Positions 63,466-64,000 of a stretch of 64,000 nucleotides of DNA are shown here, in pieces. The DNA is taken from the NCBI GenBank assembly GCA_014338405.1, contig JTDE01000139.1, positions 107,180 through 171,179 on the forward strand, in the 5' to 3' direction. The DNA comes from Paragonimus skrjabini miyazakii (Eukaryota; Platyhelminthes; Trematoda; Plagiorchiida; Troglotrematidae). A model generated the notes under the pieces. It did not search any database. It saw only the letters and a program-made list of their open reading frames with translations, and was not told the origin of the DNA. The position numbers were made by a program, and so were the translations under genes. Within the stretch, counting starts at the first letter, position 1. Each line of letters opens with the position of its first letter.

Positions 63466-64000
63466 CTGAAAGGGACCAAAAAGCGAAAATTATGGACTTA
63501 GTCAAATTGGTTTCATATTTTGATTTTTTGATGTGTAGCTGCTCCAGAATGTGAGATTCGTTAACTCCTGGGGCAACTTGGTAGTTCATTTTTGTCTAAC
63601 GCTTATTAGATCTAAGCAAGCTTTTCTGTCTCTCCTTTGAATCCATTACAAACGCAAACTATTTTTAATCCGGTCGCTCCTAGGATTCATATCTCTACTG
63701 TATCTATGAGTCGAACGCAGATTTTGAGTTTCTTGTGATAGTTGTGCTAGCCATCAGGCAGTCTGAATGGATCAAAATGTACCAAAGTGTTTCTTGCAGT
63801 CATTTTTATGACAAAAGCTTCTTTTGGTTGCTAGGAAGACGAATTTATTCAAACCCCGTTTAAATAGTTGTGCTACGTCTTAAAGCAACATACGTTTTGT
63901 AACGTGCGGTCGAAACCAGCGAGCGCGCACTAGTTGAATTTGAATTGGTGACGGAGCGTGCTGCTGTGTTGTCGGCGCCGTTTTAGTTATTGTTTGTGTA
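63466..64000. other. Window end, nothing recognised
   Basis: No supported exon or repeat. It would be intron of the candidate minus-strand gene if that exon is genuine. Confidence 0.4.

Overview
This window is eukaryotic and looks like genomic DNA of a parasitic flatworm, probably a digenean trematode. It is AT-rich, almost all ORFs are short, and one recognisable gene has small exons separated by introns of 2 to 19 kb with GT/AG borders. The intergenic and intronic DNA carries decayed non-LTR retrotransposons, a Penelope-like element and a tRNA-derived repeat. The trematode assignment is inference; I cannot name a species. The one clear host gene lies on the plus strand and encodes the C-terminal two thirds of a type II regulatory subunit of cAMP-dependent protein kinase (PKA-R). 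Five coding exons (15518-15624, 34889-35273, 44031-44082, 47327-47395, 49560-49753) join in frame into about 268 residues holding cyclic-nucleotide-binding domains A and B and the stop codon. The N-terminal dimerization/docking domain and the pseudosubstrate inhibitor sequence were not found; they are probably on exons further upstream, in or beyond the first 15.5 kb. LAYOUT: 1-15517 is sequence upstream of the first visible exon, with two fragments of a tRNA-like repeat near 745-1050. 15518-15624 is exon A. 15625-34888 is a 19.3 kb intron holding two decayed antisense non-LTR elements (about 17995-20720 and 21200-23350), a sense 5' fragment of such an element (about 29640-30310), a possible 3' fragment (31500-31860), a copy of the tRNA-like repeat (about 32673-33070) and an assembly gap. 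34889-35273 is exon B. The next intron carries a half copy (39010-39110) and a nearly complete copy (41667-42065) of the tRNA-like repeat. The complete copy is a foldback: two 113 bp arms in opposite orientation, each holding an 80 bp tRNA-like module. Exons C, D and E follow, with a second assembly gap in the last intron. DOWNSTREAM: after the stop at 49753 and a possible poly(A) signal at 50481 come a Penelope-like element fragment with a readable GIY-YIG region (about 52780-53520) and a decayed antisense non-LTR element (about 57500-59700). The latter is apparently interrupted by a sense insert coding for a transposase-like helix-turn-helix (about 58030-58900). A well-formed candidate exon of an unidentified gene lies on the minus strand at 63383-63465. 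I recognised nothing in the remaining stretches. Only the PKA-R exons, and perhaps the 63.4 kb exon, look like host coding sequence; the mobile elements all carry stops or truncations and appear to be fossils.
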